Numbered from the stretch's first letter, positions 1 to 9,978 are shown. The stretch is DNA of 64,000 nt from Deinococcus metalli (GCF_014201805.1 NZ_JACHFK010000018.1:5043-69042); one strand, 5' to 3'. Numbers and translations are program-made. Notes: generated by a model not told the origin, from the letters alone.

Positions 1-1158
1 GTGCCTAAGGTGCAGACGCCCCCAGCGAACAGCGGCAGTGTGCCGGGCGAAGTTCAGCCGGTGGCGCCCGGCGCACGCCAGGCAGAGGCGCTGCCGCAAC
101 TGACCCTGACGCCAGCGCTTCCCGAGCTTGAGCGGCTGGACTACCGGGGGAATGGATTCATTGAGGTCGCGCACGGCATCGTGCTCCTTCCGTCAGGCGA
201 GCAGGGACTCGCCCGTCGCCGCCAAGTGGCGCTGGACGTGGCCAGCCGAGCCCTGACTGCCCGGCCTGAACTGAACGAAGTCGACGTGAGTGTGTATGAC
301 CGGGACTCGTATGGGGGTTTTGGTGGTCCGCTGCCGCTCTTCACTGCGTCTGTGCCGCGCGCACGACTGGCCGAGTTCCAGGCCTACGTGCAGGGTCAGG
401 GTACGTACGACCGGGCGTATGAGGGCGGCGCGCCCGCCACCACGTCCCCAACGGTGATTGCACGGGTGCGCGAGGACGCCCTGACATTCTTCGGCAGTTC
501 CGCCGACCGACTTCGCCAGCGCCTGACGCAAAGCGTGTCCCAGTCCCGCGGGGGCGAGCGCGACGGTCTGCTCTTCCGGGGGCCGACGGATCGGCGCGTG
601 GCGGCACTGACCTTCGACGACGCGCCCCATCCCCTGTACGAGCCCCTGCTGCTGGACCTGCTGCGCCGTGCAGATGTGAGGGCGACCCTGTTCGTGATCG
701 GGCGCAACGCGGTCGCGTACCCGTACTTCGTGCGCGATATGGTCGAGCAAGGCCATGAGGTCGGCAACCACACCTACCATCACGTTCGGTTGCCCGGGTT
801 GAGTCCAGCGCAAGTCCAGGCTGAACTCGCGCAGGCCAACGCCGCCATCTCGGCTGTGACCGGGCAGGCCGTACGCTATTTCCGGCCGCCCGGGGGCGAT
901 TACTCATCCCTGACCCTTCAGGTGGCCCGTCAGGAGGGGCTGACCACGACCTTCTGGACAGATGATCCGGGAGACTTCGACAACCCGGGTGACGCCGTGA
1001 TCGAGTCGCGCCTGGTGTCTCATCTCCGACCTGGCGGCATTGTGCTGCTCCACGACAATGCGCCTGAGGCCATCGACGTGCTGCGTGAGTTCCTGCGTGT
1101 GGCGCGGGAGCGTGGAGTCACTCTAACGACCGTGAGCCAGATGGTCGCGCCGCGCTGA
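1..1158 (+). CDS. Polysaccharide deacetylase (NodB domain), 5' end probably cut
   Basis: Metal-dependent deacetylase of the carbohydrate esterase 4 family, likely acting on cell-wall or extracellular polysaccharide. Counting from the first base, the NodB motifs appear in order: TFDDAP at residues 204-209 (family norm TFDDGP, so Gly is Ala here), HTYHH at 257-261 for metal binding, RPPGGD at 295-300, WTDDPGDFD at about 319-327, and LLHD at 349-352. Residues 1-190 are an N-terminal extension with no motif I know. The reading frame is open to base 1 and begins with GTG there, with no signal peptide visible, so the true start and an export signal are probably upstream of the window. It is convergent with the response-regulator gene that follows. 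Confidence 0.85.
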   Translation: MPKVQTPPANSGSVPGEVQPVAPGARQAEALPQLTLTPALPELERLDYRGNGFIEVAHGIVLLPSGEQGLARRRQVALDVASRALTARPELNEVDVSVYDRDSYGGFGGPLPLFTASVPRARLAEFQAYVQGQGTYDRAYEGGAPATTSPTVIARVREDALTFFGSSADRLRQRLTQSVSQSRGGERDGLLFRGPTDRRVAALTFDDAPHPLYEPLLLDLLRRADVRATLFVIGRNAVAYPYFVRDMVEQGHEVGNHTYHHVRLPGLSPAQVQAELAQANAAISAVTGQAVRYFRPPGGDYSSLTLQVARQEGLTTTFWTDDPGDFDNPGDAVIESRLVSHLRPGGIVLLHDNAPEAIDVLREFLRVARERGVTLTTVSQMVAPR

Positions 1159-1238
1159 GTGGCCGGATATTTCACGCAGTTATCAGAACTGATGGACGAA
1201 GACAAGATGGTCGCCAAGGGGCCAAGCTATTGCGGCTC

Positions 1239-1844
1239 CTACGGATAAACCAGACCTGCCCGCAGGGCATAGACCGCCGCCTGCGTACGGTTGTGCACGC
1301 GCAGGCGACCAAAGGTTCTGGTGAGCTGATTACGCACCGTCTTCTCCGAGACGTGCAGTTGCGCGGCGATCTGTCGGTTGCTCAGGCCACCGGCAAGCAG
1401 CGTCAGCAGGGCGCGGTCTCCCTCGCCCAGCGCGGGAGCGGTACAGGTGGGCGGCAGAGGGGCCGGGGGACCTGCCGGAGAGAAGTCTCCCCGATGCACA
1501 GCCCGGATCAAGGTGGCGAGCGCCCGCAGGTCGGCCGTCTTGGGCAGGCACACTTGATACCGCCCCGGCGCGGCTCCCAGATCGTCCGTGAGCGCGATGA
1601 CCCGGCTGCGCGGCGCGGCGCTCAGGAGGGCACCCAAGAGGGACGGTTCCGGCCCGGCCACGCCGCCAGGATCCAGCAGGATCACGTCAGGGCGCAGGTT
1701 CGCCGCGTACCGCACGCCTGCCGGGCCATCTGCCACGTCGGCGACCACCTGGAAGCCCGCAGACGACAGGGCGCGCCGCAACCCCTGGCGCAGCAGGGTC
1801 TGGCGGGCCAGGATCATCACGCGTGCTGTAGAGGAAGGAGACAT
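1239..1844 (-). CDS. NarL/LuxR-type response regulator with degenerate receiver
   Basis: Two-domain regulator of 201 residues: receiver (about 8-115) and LuxR/GerE helix-turn-helix (about 140-200, with NRQIAAQLHVSEKTVRNQL typical of the recognition helix region). The usual phospho-acceptor is present as D58 (VILLDPGG) and the conserved lysine as K102. The acidic pair that normally binds magnesium at about positions 9-10 is missing: the segment reads MILARQTLL. Phosphorylation may therefore be weak or absent. The gene lies 12 bp behind the small gene at 1857-2285 and is probably the last gene of the sulfite-oxidation transcription unit, so it may respond to or control sulfite metabolism; that link is inference. 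No sensor kinase is adjacent. Confidence 0.8.
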   Translation of the reverse strand: MSPSSTARVMILARQTLLRQGLRRALSSAGFQVVADVADGPAGVRYAANLRPDVILLDPGGVAGPEPSLLGALLSAAPRSRVIALTDDLGAAPGRYQVCLPKTADLRALATLIRAVHRGDFSPAGPPAPLPPTCTAPALGEGDRALLTLLAGGLSNRQIAAQLHVSEKTVRNQLTRTFGRLRVHNRTQAAVYALRAGLVYP

Positions 1845-1856
1845 GCGGCGCTCCCT

Positions 1857-2285
1857 TCACTCTTCCGGATCCGGGCAGAACGACTCAGTGAGCAGCGGCC
1901 CGTAGTAGTGAATGAAATGGCCGCCGTACCTGCGCAGCAGGTGACACATGCGCCGCGCCTGCGCTTCGTGATGCACGTGAACCACCAGCAGGACGTGTCC
2001 ACTGGACAATTCCAGCTCGTAGAGCCGGGCGTGCTCGTACTCGTCCGTGAGCTTCTGGACGCTACGGCGCAAGCGGGCGAGCAGGCCGTGCCGCTCCCCG
2101 CTGAAGTCGAGTCGCGCCTCACCAGTTTCGCCGATCAGGAGTTCCAGGTCGTGCTCATCCAGGTGCTCCCGCTCCAGCAGGGCGTGCAGGGCCGCCTGCG
2201 CGTGGTCGAGGTCATCCAGCACGGCGATCAGGTGGTTGGCGAACGAGGCCAGCATCCGGGGGCGGTGAGGGGTGATGTCGGTCAT
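1857..2285 (-). CDS. Conserved-looking hypothetical protein, His/Glu rich
   Basis: I do not recognise a family for this 142-residue soluble protein. It has a helical N-terminal half rich in Leu, His and Glu, and a C-terminal half that reads like an alpha/beta domain (YELELSSGHVLLVVHVHHEAQ, then RRYGGHFIHYYGP), the pattern seen in small stress proteins that fold like a ferredoxin-type sandwich. The ATG at 2285 is preceded by a good Shine-Dalgarno sequence (GGAAGGAGG) within 55 bp of the end of the cytochrome gene, so it probably belongs to the same operon as sorA/sorB. Codon use matches its neighbours. Confidence 0.7.
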   Translation of the reverse strand: MTDITPHRPRMLASFANHLIAVLDDLDHAQAALHALLEREHLDEHDLELLIGETGEARLDFSGERHGLLARLRRSVQKLTDEYEHARLYELELSSGHVLLVVHVHHEAQARRMCHLLRRYGGHFIHYYGPLLTESFCPDPEE

Positions 2286-2340
2286 GTGGGCAACCTCCTT
2301 CCAGAGTGCAGGAAGTCGGTGGGACTGTGCCGCGGTTCGG

Positions 2341-2910
<570 letters not shown>

Positions 2911-2918
2911 GCTGTTCC

Positions 2919-4211
2919 TTACCCGGCACGGCCGACGGTGACCGTCTGGCGCTCGGTGGTGTTCCACAGGTACCCGGATGGATTCCAGATGGCGTCGTCC
3001 GTCTGCGTGGCACCGCTGGCGTCCGTCGCCCGCACCGCCAGGGTGTAGGTTCCGGCGTTTTTTGGCGTCCAGGCGAAGCTCCAGGGCCGGAACGCGTATT
3101 CACCGTGGTCTTCACCCAGGTTCGCTTCCTTCCACGTCTTGCCGTCGTCCGTCGACACCTCGACCTTCGTCACCGCGCCGCGCCCGCTCAATGCCAGGCC
3201 AGACACGGTCATCGGCAGCCCAGCGGGCACCTTCACGGTCTCATCGGGCGTCACGATGAACGACCGCACCGGCATGCTGCCCACGGGCCGGAACGTCACC
3301 GTCTTGTCTTTGACCGCCTGCGGCGTGGTTGTCCCCCGGAGATTGTCGGGCTGGAGGTAAGCGGTCGCCATCCAGAAGTTGCTGTCCTTCTCGGTCAGCA
3401 GCCGAATGAAGCTCAAGGTCTTCAGCCAGTAGGTGGCAAAGTACCCGGGCACGACCAGCCGCACCGGGAAGCCGTTGACCAGGGGCAGGGGCTGACCGTT
3501 CATGGCATACGCGACAACACACCGGTCAAGCACTGGGTCGTCCAGGTTCAGGCTCTTCTTGTACTCCGCGCCGCCGCTGCCGGGTGCGCCCGCCCCCCGA
3601 TCCAGGCCCTGGAACTGCACCTGCACGCTGCCCGCCTTCACACCGGCCTTCCCCAGCAGGTCGCGCAGCCGCACCCCCGTCCAGGTGGCGCAGCCCATCG
3701 CCCCATTCCCCCACTGTCCGCCGGGACGGCGCGGCTGAAACCGGGCGCGGCTGTTCCCGGTGCACTGCATCACGGCGTTCACGGTGACCGGCTCGAACTC
3801 GCTCAGCAGCTGAGCCAGACTGAAGTCCACGCTTCGATCCACGTGGCCCTCCAGTTTTAGCCGCCAGGTGCTCAGGTCGATGCTGGCTGGGAAGATCGAG
3901 AGGTTGGAACGGATGAAGAACGCGGCGGTCGGCGTGAAGGCGCTGGCGAAGTAGGCGCGGGGTGTCTCGTAGAGCGGTGGCCGGTCGACCAGTCGGATCA
4001 GCGGCACCTTCTGCGGCAGGGTGATCAACGGCCCCAGGCCGTTCCAGGTGCTCAGGGGGCCGGGGCCGCTGAAGATCGGGGCAGCGCTGGTGGGTACGCT
4101 GCGCTGGGCCAGGGCGCTGCGGCCCAGGGCGAGGGTGGCCCCCGCTCCGCCCAGCAGGGCCAGGGCCGAGCGGCGCGAGAGCGTAGGGTGTAGGTCGGTG
4201 TCGTCGTTCAT
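2919..4211 (-). CDS. sorA: Sulfite dehydrogenase/oxidase, molybdopterin subunit (SorA/SoxC-like)
   Basis: Oxidises sulfite to sulfate outside the membrane, using a molybdenum cofactor. The 430-residue protein opens with a twin-arginine signal (SRRSALALL at 12-20, followed by an Ala-rich hydrophobic stretch and ALAQ). The oxidoreductase molybdopterin domain spans about 75-300; C150 in VMQCTGN is the expected molybdenum ligand. The C-terminal part (about 315-420) is the Mo-co oxidoreductase dimerisation domain, with [11 protein letters not shown] and FAWTP. It is followed after 8 bp by the cytochrome subunit. Upstream by 63 bp is a TDT-family permease, so one transcript may handle both export and oxidation of sulfite. 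A related alternative is a MsrP or nitrate-type reductase, but the C-terminal domain favours sulfite oxidase. Confidence 0.88.
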   Translation of the reverse strand: MNDDTDLHPTLSRRSALALLGGAGATLALGRSALAQRSVPTSAAPIFSGPGPLSTWNGLGPLITLPQKVPLIRLVDRPPLYETPRAYFASAFTPTAAFFIRSNLSIFPASIDLSTWRLKLEGHVDRSVDFSLAQLLSEFEPVTVNAVMQCTGNSRARFQPRRPGGQWGNGAMGCATWTGVRLRDLLGKAGVKAGSVQVQFQGLDRGAGAPGSGGAEYKKSLNLDDPVLDRCVVAYAMNGQPLPLVNGFPVRLVVPGYFATYWLKTLSFIRLLTEKDSNFWMATAYLQPDNLRGTTTPQAVKDKTVTFRPVGSMPVRSFIVTPDETVKVPAGLPMTVSGLALSGRGAVTKVEVSTDDGKTWKEANLGEDHGEYAFRPWSFAWTPKNAGTYTLAVRATDASGATQTDDAIWNPSGYLWNTTERQTVTVGRAG

Positions 4212-4274
4212 GTGGCCTCCAGAAGATTGAGAGCGGGGAAAGCGCGAGATGCACTGGCATGGACGCCAAGGTGC

Positions 4275-5408
4275 TCAAGGACGGGGCAGGCCGGTTTCCT
4301 TCGACAGGGGTGGGCTCTGGAACAGGTGACCGTGCCATGCGCCGTGAGTCGTGCGGGCCGTGACCAGGATCCAGAGAGCCGCCAGGATGACGACCAGCAC
4401 GTGTCCCAAGGTGGTGAAGAAGCCCAGGTGGGTCAGGGCAGCGAGCCCGAAGGTGGCGGCCGTGTACACACCGAGCGGGAAGGTCAGGCCCCACCAGCCC
4501 AGGTTGAAGGGTAGGCCGCCCTTGAGGAACCGCAGGGTGGTCAGGGTCGCCAGGGCGAGCCACCACGCCCCGAACCCCCAGAGCATCACGCCGCCGACCA
4601 GGCCCACGCCCACGGCAACCGGGGCCAGCGCGCTCAGCCCCTGGGCCTGGAGCACACGTGGAGCGGCCTCCCCGAGTTGCAGCAGCGCCAGTGCGCCCGT
4701 GCCCAGCGGCCCCAGCGGCAGGAACATGCTCACGCCCAGCTCGGCGCCCGGGAGGTTGTGTTGCGCGAGGCGCAGCACGAGGATCGTGATGATCATCAGG
4801 GCCAGCGGGACCGAGAGGGCAAACAGCACGTAGCCGGAGTACACGAGCGTTCCAGCGCCCGCGACATCCAGGTGCGGCGCGATCAGTCCGGCGCTGGCAG
4901 CCGCCACCTCCGAGGCCACCACGGGAAGCAGCCACACCGCCGTCATCTTCTCCAGCGCGTGATCCTGACGGGTGAACATCAGGTAGGGCACCAGCAGGCC
5001 GACGGCGGCCGAGAGCAGCGCGTCGAAGGCCCAGAGGTCGCGGGCCAGCCGCGCCGCGTCCAGCCCCCAGTGCGGCACACCGAAGGTGATCAGGCCGTTC
5101 ACGATGGTGGCCAGTCCCATCGGGACGGCTCCCAGGAACATGCTCTGCACCGGGTGGTGGAGTGTGGCCCGGCTGTCGGCCGGGTACATCACGATGCGGG
5201 CCAGCGAGAGCAGGGTGAACAGCGCGAACAGCGCCATATTCAGCGCCCACAACACCTCGCCGATGGCTGCTGTCCCTGGGAGGGGCAGTTTGGGCAGCAT
5301 CAGTGACAGGATGCCGGTGCCCATACAGGCGGTAAACCAGTTGGGCGTGAAGCCCCGGATGGCCTCCGTGGGGGCCGCCAGCCGGTTCAGCGGGTGCGTA
5401 ATGGTCAT
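4275..5408 (-). CDS. TDT/TehA (SLAC1-like) family permease, possible sulfite exporter
   Basis: Ten-helix membrane protein of 377 residues in the tellurite-resistance/dicarboxylate transporter family, which also contains the sulfite pump Ssu1 of yeast. The family signatures near the N-terminus are clear: FTPNWFTACMGTGILSL, then HPVQSMFLGAVPMGLATI. Hydrophobic helices follow to the C-terminus. I chose ATG at 5408; an upstream in-frame start at 5468 would run into the promoter of the divergent lysR gene. Its position just ahead of sorA and next to a LysR regulator suggests sulfite as substrate; this is inference from context. Confidence 0.8.
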   Translation of the reverse strand: MTITHPLNRLAAPTEAIRGFTPNWFTACMGTGILSLMLPKLPLPGTAAIGEVLWALNMALFALFTLLSLARIVMYPADSRATLHHPVQSMFLGAVPMGLATIVNGLITFGVPHWGLDAARLARDLWAFDALLSAAVGLLVPYLMFTRQDHALEKMTAVWLLPVVASEVAAASAGLIAPHLDVAGAGTLVYSGYVLFALSVPLALMIITILVLRLAQHNLPGAELGVSMFLPLGPLGTGALALLQLGEAAPRVLQAQGLSALAPVAVGVGLVGGVMLWGFGAWWLALATLTTLRFLKGGLPFNLGWWGLTFPLGVYTAATFGLAALTHLGFFTTLGHVLVVILAALWILVTARTTHGAWHGHLFQSPPLSKETGLPRP

Positions 5409-5464
5409 ACCCACAGGGTAGGGATGCCAAGCTATAAACTCAAATAGCATCTCATAGCAGCGAC

Positions 5465-5474
5465 CCAAATTTGG
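5465..5474. promoter_or_regulatory. Palindrome in the lysR/permease divergent promoter region
   Basis: The 80-bp gap between the two divergent starts (5408 and 5489) is AT-rich compared with its surroundings and contains the perfect palindrome CCAAATTTGG. Its place directly upstream of lysR is typical for a LysR-type operator controlling itself and the divergent permease-sor genes. Function is inferred from position. Confidence 0.4.
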
Positions 5475-5488
5475 TGTATATCACGAGC

Positions 5489-6403
5489 ATGTCCCTGAAC
5501 CCCGAGCATCTCCTCACGTTCGTTCAGGTGGTACGGCACGGCAGCTTGAGCGGGGCGGCAGAGACCCTGAACCTGACGCAACCCGCGGTGTCCAGCCAGA
5601 TGAAGCTGCTCACGCACGCGGTTGGAGAGCCGCTGTTCACCCGACACCGCTCTGGCGTGACCCTGAACACAGCGGGGGAAGGCCTGCTTCCCCATGCGCT
5701 GGCGCTCACCCGCGCGCTGGACGGTGCCCAGGGCTACGTGCGTGATCTACGCGGTCTGGCGTCTGGCACACTCAGCGTGGCCGCGAGCAGCACCATCGCG
5801 GCAGCCATCGTGCCGGCCGTACTCGCCCTCTTTCACGCGCAGTACCCGGCAGTGGCCATTCAGGTGCGCCAGGGCAACACCAGCGAGGTCATGACCGCAC
5901 TGCACGGTGGTCAGGTCGAGCTCGCACTGATCGAGGGCTCGCCAGGCCCCCTCGGCCCTGATCTGCAGGCCGAGGTCTTCGCTGAGGATCACCTGGTGCT
6001 GGTCACGTCTCCAGACCATCCACTGGCGCGTGCTGGAAGCGACCTGACGGCCCTGCCACTGGTGTGGCGGGAACGCGGATCCGGCACGCGGGAGGTGGCC
6101 GAACTCGCGCTGGCCCGGGCCGGTCTGTCAACGATCACGCTCCTGGAACTCCCCGGCACGGAGGCCGTCAAGGAAGCGGTGATCGGTGGCCTGGGAATGG
6201 CCTTCCTGTCTGATCTGCGGGTGCGGCGTGAACTGCGAGCAGGGATTCTCACGCAGGTGCCCGTGCAGCTCCCCGGACTGCGCCGGCCGCTGACGCAGGT
6301 CACACCCCCGCCAGAGCAGCAGTCCCGCGCCGCTCGGGCGTTCCTGCACCTGTTGCAGCACACCGCGCAGAACGCCACGGATGCTGGGCCAGGCGGAACC
6401 TGA
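5489..6403 (+). CDS. LysR-family transcriptional regulator
   Basis: Regulator of 304 residues with an N-terminal winged helix (about 2-62; SGAAETLNLTQPAVSSQMK is the HTH) and a LysR substrate-binding domain (about 88-295). I chose ATG at 5489 because the alternative TTG at 5471 only adds six residues and overlaps the palindrome. Divergent orientation from the permease-sorA-sorB set argues that it controls sulfite export and oxidation. The N-terminus is closely similar to that of the second LysR protein at 6671-7549 (both begin with xxNPEyL.TF.vV), so the two are probably paralogues. Confidence 0.85.
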   Translation: MSLNPEHLLTFVQVVRHGSLSGAAETLNLTQPAVSSQMKLLTHAVGEPLFTRHRSGVTLNTAGEGLLPHALALTRALDGAQGYVRDLRGLASGTLSVAASSTIAAAIVPAVLALFHAQYPAVAIQVRQGNTSEVMTALHGGQVELALIEGSPGPLGPDLQAEVFAEDHLVLVTSPDHPLARAGSDLTALPLVWRERGSGTREVAELALARAGLSTITLLELPGTEAVKEAVIGGLGMAFLSDLRVRRELRAGILTQVPVQLPGLRRPLTQVTPPPEQQSRAARAFLHLLQHTAQNATDAGPGGT

Positions 6404-6670
6404 AGACGGTTCGGGCCTGCCTACAGGCGTGTCTGGCTGTTGGATACACAACGGCCTTACTACCTTCTGTCGATCACCGAACAGCAAGCGCGTGGAGTTG
6501 CAGGTCATCGTGGTTCAGGGCGTCGGAGCGGAGGGAATCCGGGCGTTGCGCTAAGCGTCAGATACTTGACGAACGTGTCCTCCGCTTCTCACCTATTGCG
6601 CCTGAATGCAATGCGTCGGCTCTGGTAGAGGGTAAAATGCAGCGTTCTGCCTCCGCTATGGTGCCGGAGG
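6404..6670. other. Convergent intergenic region
   Basis: Gap between the 3' ends of the two convergent lysR genes. No coding potential stands out. An inverted repeat GCCTCCG (6649-6655) and CGGAGGC (6665-6671) with a 9-nt loop touches the stop codon of the leftward gene and may terminate it; there is no strong T run. Confidence 0.35.
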
Positions 6671-7549
6671 CTAGCGGGTCAGCTGGTCAAGCACCTCGCG
6701 CACGGTGGTCGGGAGCAGGGCGAGCGGCGCGCTCACGGCGTGGTACCCCAGAGTGACCTCCGGGGACTCCAGGCCGACGCTGGCCAGCAGCCCGTGATCC
6801 ACCTCAGCGTCGACCAGACTGCGCGGCAAGATGGCGACGCCGACGCCGCGCACCAGAGCGTCCTTGACGGCCAGGAAAGACCCCAGCTCGAGCTGTGCCC
6901 AGGGCGACACGCCGGCGTGATCCAGCAACTTCGCGGCGCGTTTGCGGACGCTGGACTCAACCATCGGGAGCAGCAATACCTCACCAGCCAGCGCGTGTAA
7001 CGGCGCGTATCCCTGCCCGTTCAGGACGTGCCCTGGGGGCACGATGAGCCGCAGGTCTTCGCTCGAAAAACGGCGCGCCTCCAGGCCCTCAGGCAGCACC
7101 TGACTGGCGTCCACGGTGAGGGCCGCGTCGAGTTCGCCGCGGCCCACCCGCGCGATCAGTTCCGGGGTGTGCGCGGCCTGAATGGTGACGGTGGGCGTGC
7201 CCCGCTGGAAGGCGGCGGCGAGGTGCACGGCCCGGGGCGCCAGCGTCCAGGACACCCCCAGTTGTACCTGCGTTTTGAGCCGGTGGCGCTTGTCGTGCGC
7301 CAGTTCGGAGACGCGCTTCATGGTGCGCGCGAGGGTCTGGGCATGCGGCAGCAGGTCGAAGCCGGCGGGGGTGAGGGTGATGCCGCGCGCGTGACGAATG
7401 TACAGCGGCTCGCCGATCAGGGTGTGTAACGCCCGGAGCTGACCGCTCACGGCCGGCTGGCTGAGGTTGAGGTACTCGGCCGCCTTGCTGACACTCCCCA
7501 GTTCGGCCACCACGTTGAAGGTCACCAGGTACTCCGGATTGATGCGCAC
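6671..7549 (-). CDS. LysR-family transcriptional regulator, divergent from sqr
   Basis: Regulator of 292 residues, GTG start at 7549. The HTH ([21 protein letters not shown]) lies in residues 18-38 and the ligand-binding domain occupies about 85-288. It is divergent from the sulfide:quinone oxidoreductase gene with 121 bp between the starts, so sqr is the natural target, with a sulfur compound as possible effector. It is paralogous to the LysR protein at 5489-6403. Ligand and targets are inferred from context only. Confidence 0.84.
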   Translation of the reverse strand: MRINPEYLVTFNVVAELGSVSKAAEYLNLSQPAVSGQLRALHTLIGEPLYIRHARGITLTPAGFDLLPHAQTLARTMKRVSELAHDKRHRLKTQVQLGVSWTLAPRAVHLAAAFQRGTPTVTIQAAHTPELIARVGRGELDAALTVDASQVLPEGLEARRFSSEDLRLIVPPGHVLNGQGYAPLHALAGEVLLLPMVESSVRKRAAKLLDHAGVSPWAQLELGSFLAVKDALVRGVGVAILPRSLVDAEVDHGLLASVGLESPEVTLGYHAVSAPLALLPTTVREVLDQLTR

Positions 7550-7559
7550 GGACGCAGCC

Positions 7560-7587
7560 TATCAGCCTTTCTCCAATGATATCAGCC
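7560..7587. promoter_or_regulatory. Direct repeat TATCAGCC x2, candidate LysR operator for sqr
   Basis: TATCAGCC occurs at 7560-7567 and again at 7580-7587, exactly 20 bp apart (about two helical turns), in the otherwise AT-rich gap between lysR and sqr. This spacing on one DNA face suits a LysR tetramer. Inference from position and repetition. Confidence 0.4.
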
Positions 7588-7670
7588 ACTCCTATAAATC
7601 CTATTCTTTTATGCGATTTGCATTTGGGCAAACTGGCGGCGACACTTCCAGATATCCCCTGGAGGTATAT

Positions 7671-8870
7671 ATGCGGCACCAGATCCTGATTATCGGCGGC
7701 GGTTCGGCGGGCATCTCCGTAGCGGCCCGCCTGCGCCGCCGCGATCCCTCGCTGAGTGTGGCGGTCATCGAACCCAGCGAAGTGCACTACTACCAGCCGT
7801 ACTGGACGCTGGTCGGGGCCGGCATCGTACCCAAGGAAGCCAGCGTCCGACTGGAATCCAGTGTTATGCCGCGTGGCGTGACCTGGATCCGTGACCGCGT
7901 CGAGCGAATCGAGCCGGATGCAAACGCCGTCGTCCTGTCCAGCGGCCAGCGTGTCGAATACGAGCAACTCGTCGTCGCGCCAGGGCTGCGGATCGACTGG
8001 GAGAAGGTCAAAGGCCTGAAAGAAACGCTCGGGAAGAACGGCGTGTGCTCTATCTACGACTACCAGCAGGCCGAGAAGACCTGGGAGATGATTCGTACCT
8101 TCCAGGGCGGCCACGCCATCTTCACCGCGCCCGCCACGCCCATCAAGTGCGGCGGCGCGCCACAGAAGATCATGTTCCTGGCCGAGGAAACCTTCGTCCA
8201 GCAGGGCATAAAGCATAACAGTCAGGTCAGCTTCTACACCGGTGGCGGCGTCATCTTCGGTGTGAAGGTGTACGCCGACGCGCTCCAGAAAGTCGCCGAC
8301 CGCAAAGACTTGGACTACAAATTCAAGCATGATCTGCACGAGATCCGCCCCGAGTCGCGCGAGGCGGTGTTCTGCAAGACGACCGACGCTGGTCTGGAAG
8401 AAGTCGTCGTCAAGTACGACCTGCTGCACGTGGTGCCCCCCATGAGCGCTCCGGCCTTCGTGCAGGAGAGCCCGCTGGCCCTCCAGGAAGGCCCTCTCAA
8501 GGGCTGGATGGCGGTCGACCACACGACCCTCCAGAGCACCACGCACCCCAACGTTTTCGGTCTGGGCGACGTGATTGGCACGCCGAACGCCAAGACCGGC
8601 GCGGCCATCCGCAAGCAGGCCCCCACCGTCGTGACCAACCTGCTCGCGGCGCGCCAGCACCTAACCATGACCGGGGCATACGACGGCTACGGGTCGTGCC
8701 CGCTGGTGACCGGGCGCGGCAAACTGATCCTGGCCGAATTCAACTACAAGAACGAGGCCACGCCGTCGTTCCCCTTTGATCAGGCCAAGGAGCGGTACGA
8801 CATGTACCTGCTCAAACGGCACGGCCTGCCGTTCCTGTACTGGAATCTGATGCTCAAGGGCCTGGCCTGA
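7671..8870 (+). CDS. sqr: Sulfide:quinone oxidoreductase
   Basis: FAD enzyme of 399 residues that oxidises sulfide and passes electrons to the quinone pool, leaving sulfane sulfur. The dinucleotide-binding motif GGGSAG is at 9-14 and the FAD-contacting FGLGDVIG at about 296-303. The redox-active cysteines align with those of human SQOR (type II): C160 in [10 protein letters not shown] and C343 in SCPLVTG. C126 and C235 are additional. ATG at 7671 follows GGAGG at 7661-7665. The product, a persulfide, would be handled by the dioxygenase-rhodanese proteins at 54-57 kb and the sulfite dehydrogenase at 2.9-4.2 kb, giving a full sulfide-to-sulfate route on one replicon. A related flavocytochrome c sulfide dehydrogenase is less likely, since the CPLVTG signature is SQR-specific. 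Confidence 0.93.
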   Translation: MRHQILIIGGGSAGISVAARLRRRDPSLSVAVIEPSEVHYYQPYWTLVGAGIVPKEASVRLESSVMPRGVTWIRDRVERIEPDANAVVLSSGQRVEYEQLVVAPGLRIDWEKVKGLKETLGKNGVCSIYDYQQAEKTWEMIRTFQGGHAIFTAPATPIKCGGAPQKIMFLAEETFVQQGIKHNSQVSFYTGGGVIFGVKVYADALQKVADRKDLDYKFKHDLHEIRPESREAVFCKTTDAGLEEVVVKYDLLHVVPPMSAPAFVQESPLALQEGPLKGWMAVDHTTLQSTTHPNVFGLGDVIGTPNAKTGAAIRKQAPTVVTNLLAARQHLTMTGAYDGYGSCPLVTGRGKLILAEFNYKNEATPSFPFDQAKERYDMYLLKRHGLPFLYWNLMLKGLA

Positions 8871-8877
8871 ACACGCT

Positions 8878-8906
8878 GCTGGCCGGTTGACGCCAGCCCG
8901 GCCAGC
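8878..8906 (+). terminator. Hairpin downstream of sqr
   Basis: Inverted repeat GCTGGCCGG / CCGGCCAGC (9 bp, 11-nt loop) starts 8 bp after the sqr stop. No T tract follows, so efficiency is uncertain. Confidence 0.5.
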
Positions 8907-8918
8907 GTCATGTGACCT

Positions 8919-9138
8919 TCAGGCCGGCGCTGAGGCGTCGTCGGCCTGATCATGAAGCGTCACGCGCCGGCCGTGAGGCGAGGCCGGAGTAAAAGTGGCC
9001 TGGCCGCCGTGAGTCTGCACGACGTGCTTGACGACACTCAGGCCCAGTCCGGTTCCAGTGGGTGTCGGCCCGGTAGAACTCCTCGCCCAGATGGCGGAAT
9101 GCGGCGTGTGGGCGCTCTGGCCCGTCATCTTCAACCCT
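8919..9138 (-). pseudogene. C-terminal remnant of a sensor histidine kinase, frameshifted
   Basis: Two overlapping leftward frames together spell the end of a HATPase_c domain. One frame carries RVEDDGPE... LGEEFYRADTHW (N/G1 and F boxes); the next continues GTGLGLSVVKHVVQTHGG and TFTPASPHGRRVTL (G2 box and last strands). At least one frameshift separates them and the rest of the kinase is missing. The fragment sits exactly between the sulfur genes and the replication module, so it probably marks an old recombination junction. No function is expected. Confidence 0.75.
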
Positions 9139-9604
9139 CAAGGACGAAATGGTTGCCCCGAAGATCATGATCGATTGAATGGTTGGGGCAAGAGATCGTA
9201 GTTTGGATATGACGTTGACGCAACGGATTCCGTTCTCGACTCGCTTCATGACCGGACAGCACCCTGAGACTGGGAACGAACCACAACGCGCCGACCTTCG
9301 TGTCGTCTGCGGCTCTCCCCTATTTGCCCTGGCTGTTGCTGGATCGCCTCACGACAGCCTTCAACTCCAGCTCCGGCAGCCAAGGGATTCGCAAACGAAT
9401 CAATGACAGACCCGTGCCGACCGATTTCTCATATCCAGTCTTAAATGCTGTTTCTGATACCGGACTCTACATCGGCAGGTCGTCCGACTCGGGTCGCGGC
9501 ATGCACACGTAATACAGGACTTGCTTAATGCAGTAACTCATTAAATACTGACTGCAGTGGGTTTCGATGCTACTTGGAGGTCGCCCTGACCGCACTACCA
9601 GGTA
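9139..9604. other. Non-coding region leading into the origin
   Basis: No gene is convincing. GC content drops and the segment at about 9520-9560 carries CTTGCTTAATGCAGTA and AATACTGACTGCAGT, which share the ATACTG/CAGTA motif and the string CTTGCTTAATG with the partition region at 11437-11493. It is probably the left flank of the origin. Confidence 0.45.
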
Positions 9605-9935
9605 CCGACACCTTTGCGTGATCGTTGGATCATCCAACCCACGCATCATCACGATTCAGCGTTCCAGAGCACGTTATCTGGCAGTTGATCCCGACAGATC
9701 CGACTACCGACACCTTTGCGTGGTTTGCGCCGAAGACTACCGACACCTTTGCGTGATCGCTGCGTCCCCAGGCCCGACACTTTTGCGTGGTTGGGCAGAA
9801 AACAGCGGTCAGGTTAGGCTTTATGCGCCTTGAACCGTACGCCCATCAACCCCACGACACCTTTGCGTGATTCACGCCCAGAACTACCGACACCTTTGCG
9901 TGATTCATGGCAAAATCCCCGACACCTTTGCGTGA
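9605..9935 (+). repeat. Iteron array, seven copies, replication origin
   Basis: Seven direct copies of the core CGACACCTTTGCGTG occur at 9606, 9708, 9741, 9775 (one mismatch, CGACACTTTTGCGTG), 9855, 9888 and 9920. Most are preceded by C and followed by AT or GT. Two groups of three have spacings of 33-34 and 32-33 bp, about three helical turns, so the bound initiators would sit on the same DNA face. The array ends about 100 bp before the initiator gene, and an AT-rich stretch (about 9979-10020) that could be the melting site lies between them. This is the classic arrangement of an iteron plasmid origin. Confidence 0.88.
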
Positions 9936-9978
9936 TTCAGACCAGAAAACTGCGGCCAGAACGCACAAGGCGTACTCC

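Noticed and set aside
3526..5430. 634-codon leftward frame across sorA and the permease
   Set aside because: Out of frame with both; the real genes have clear domains and signal sequences in other frames.
9605..9935. Tandem repeats as a mobile-element end
   Set aside because: Direct orientation, phased spacing and position before the initiator gene fit iterons; no transposase is near.
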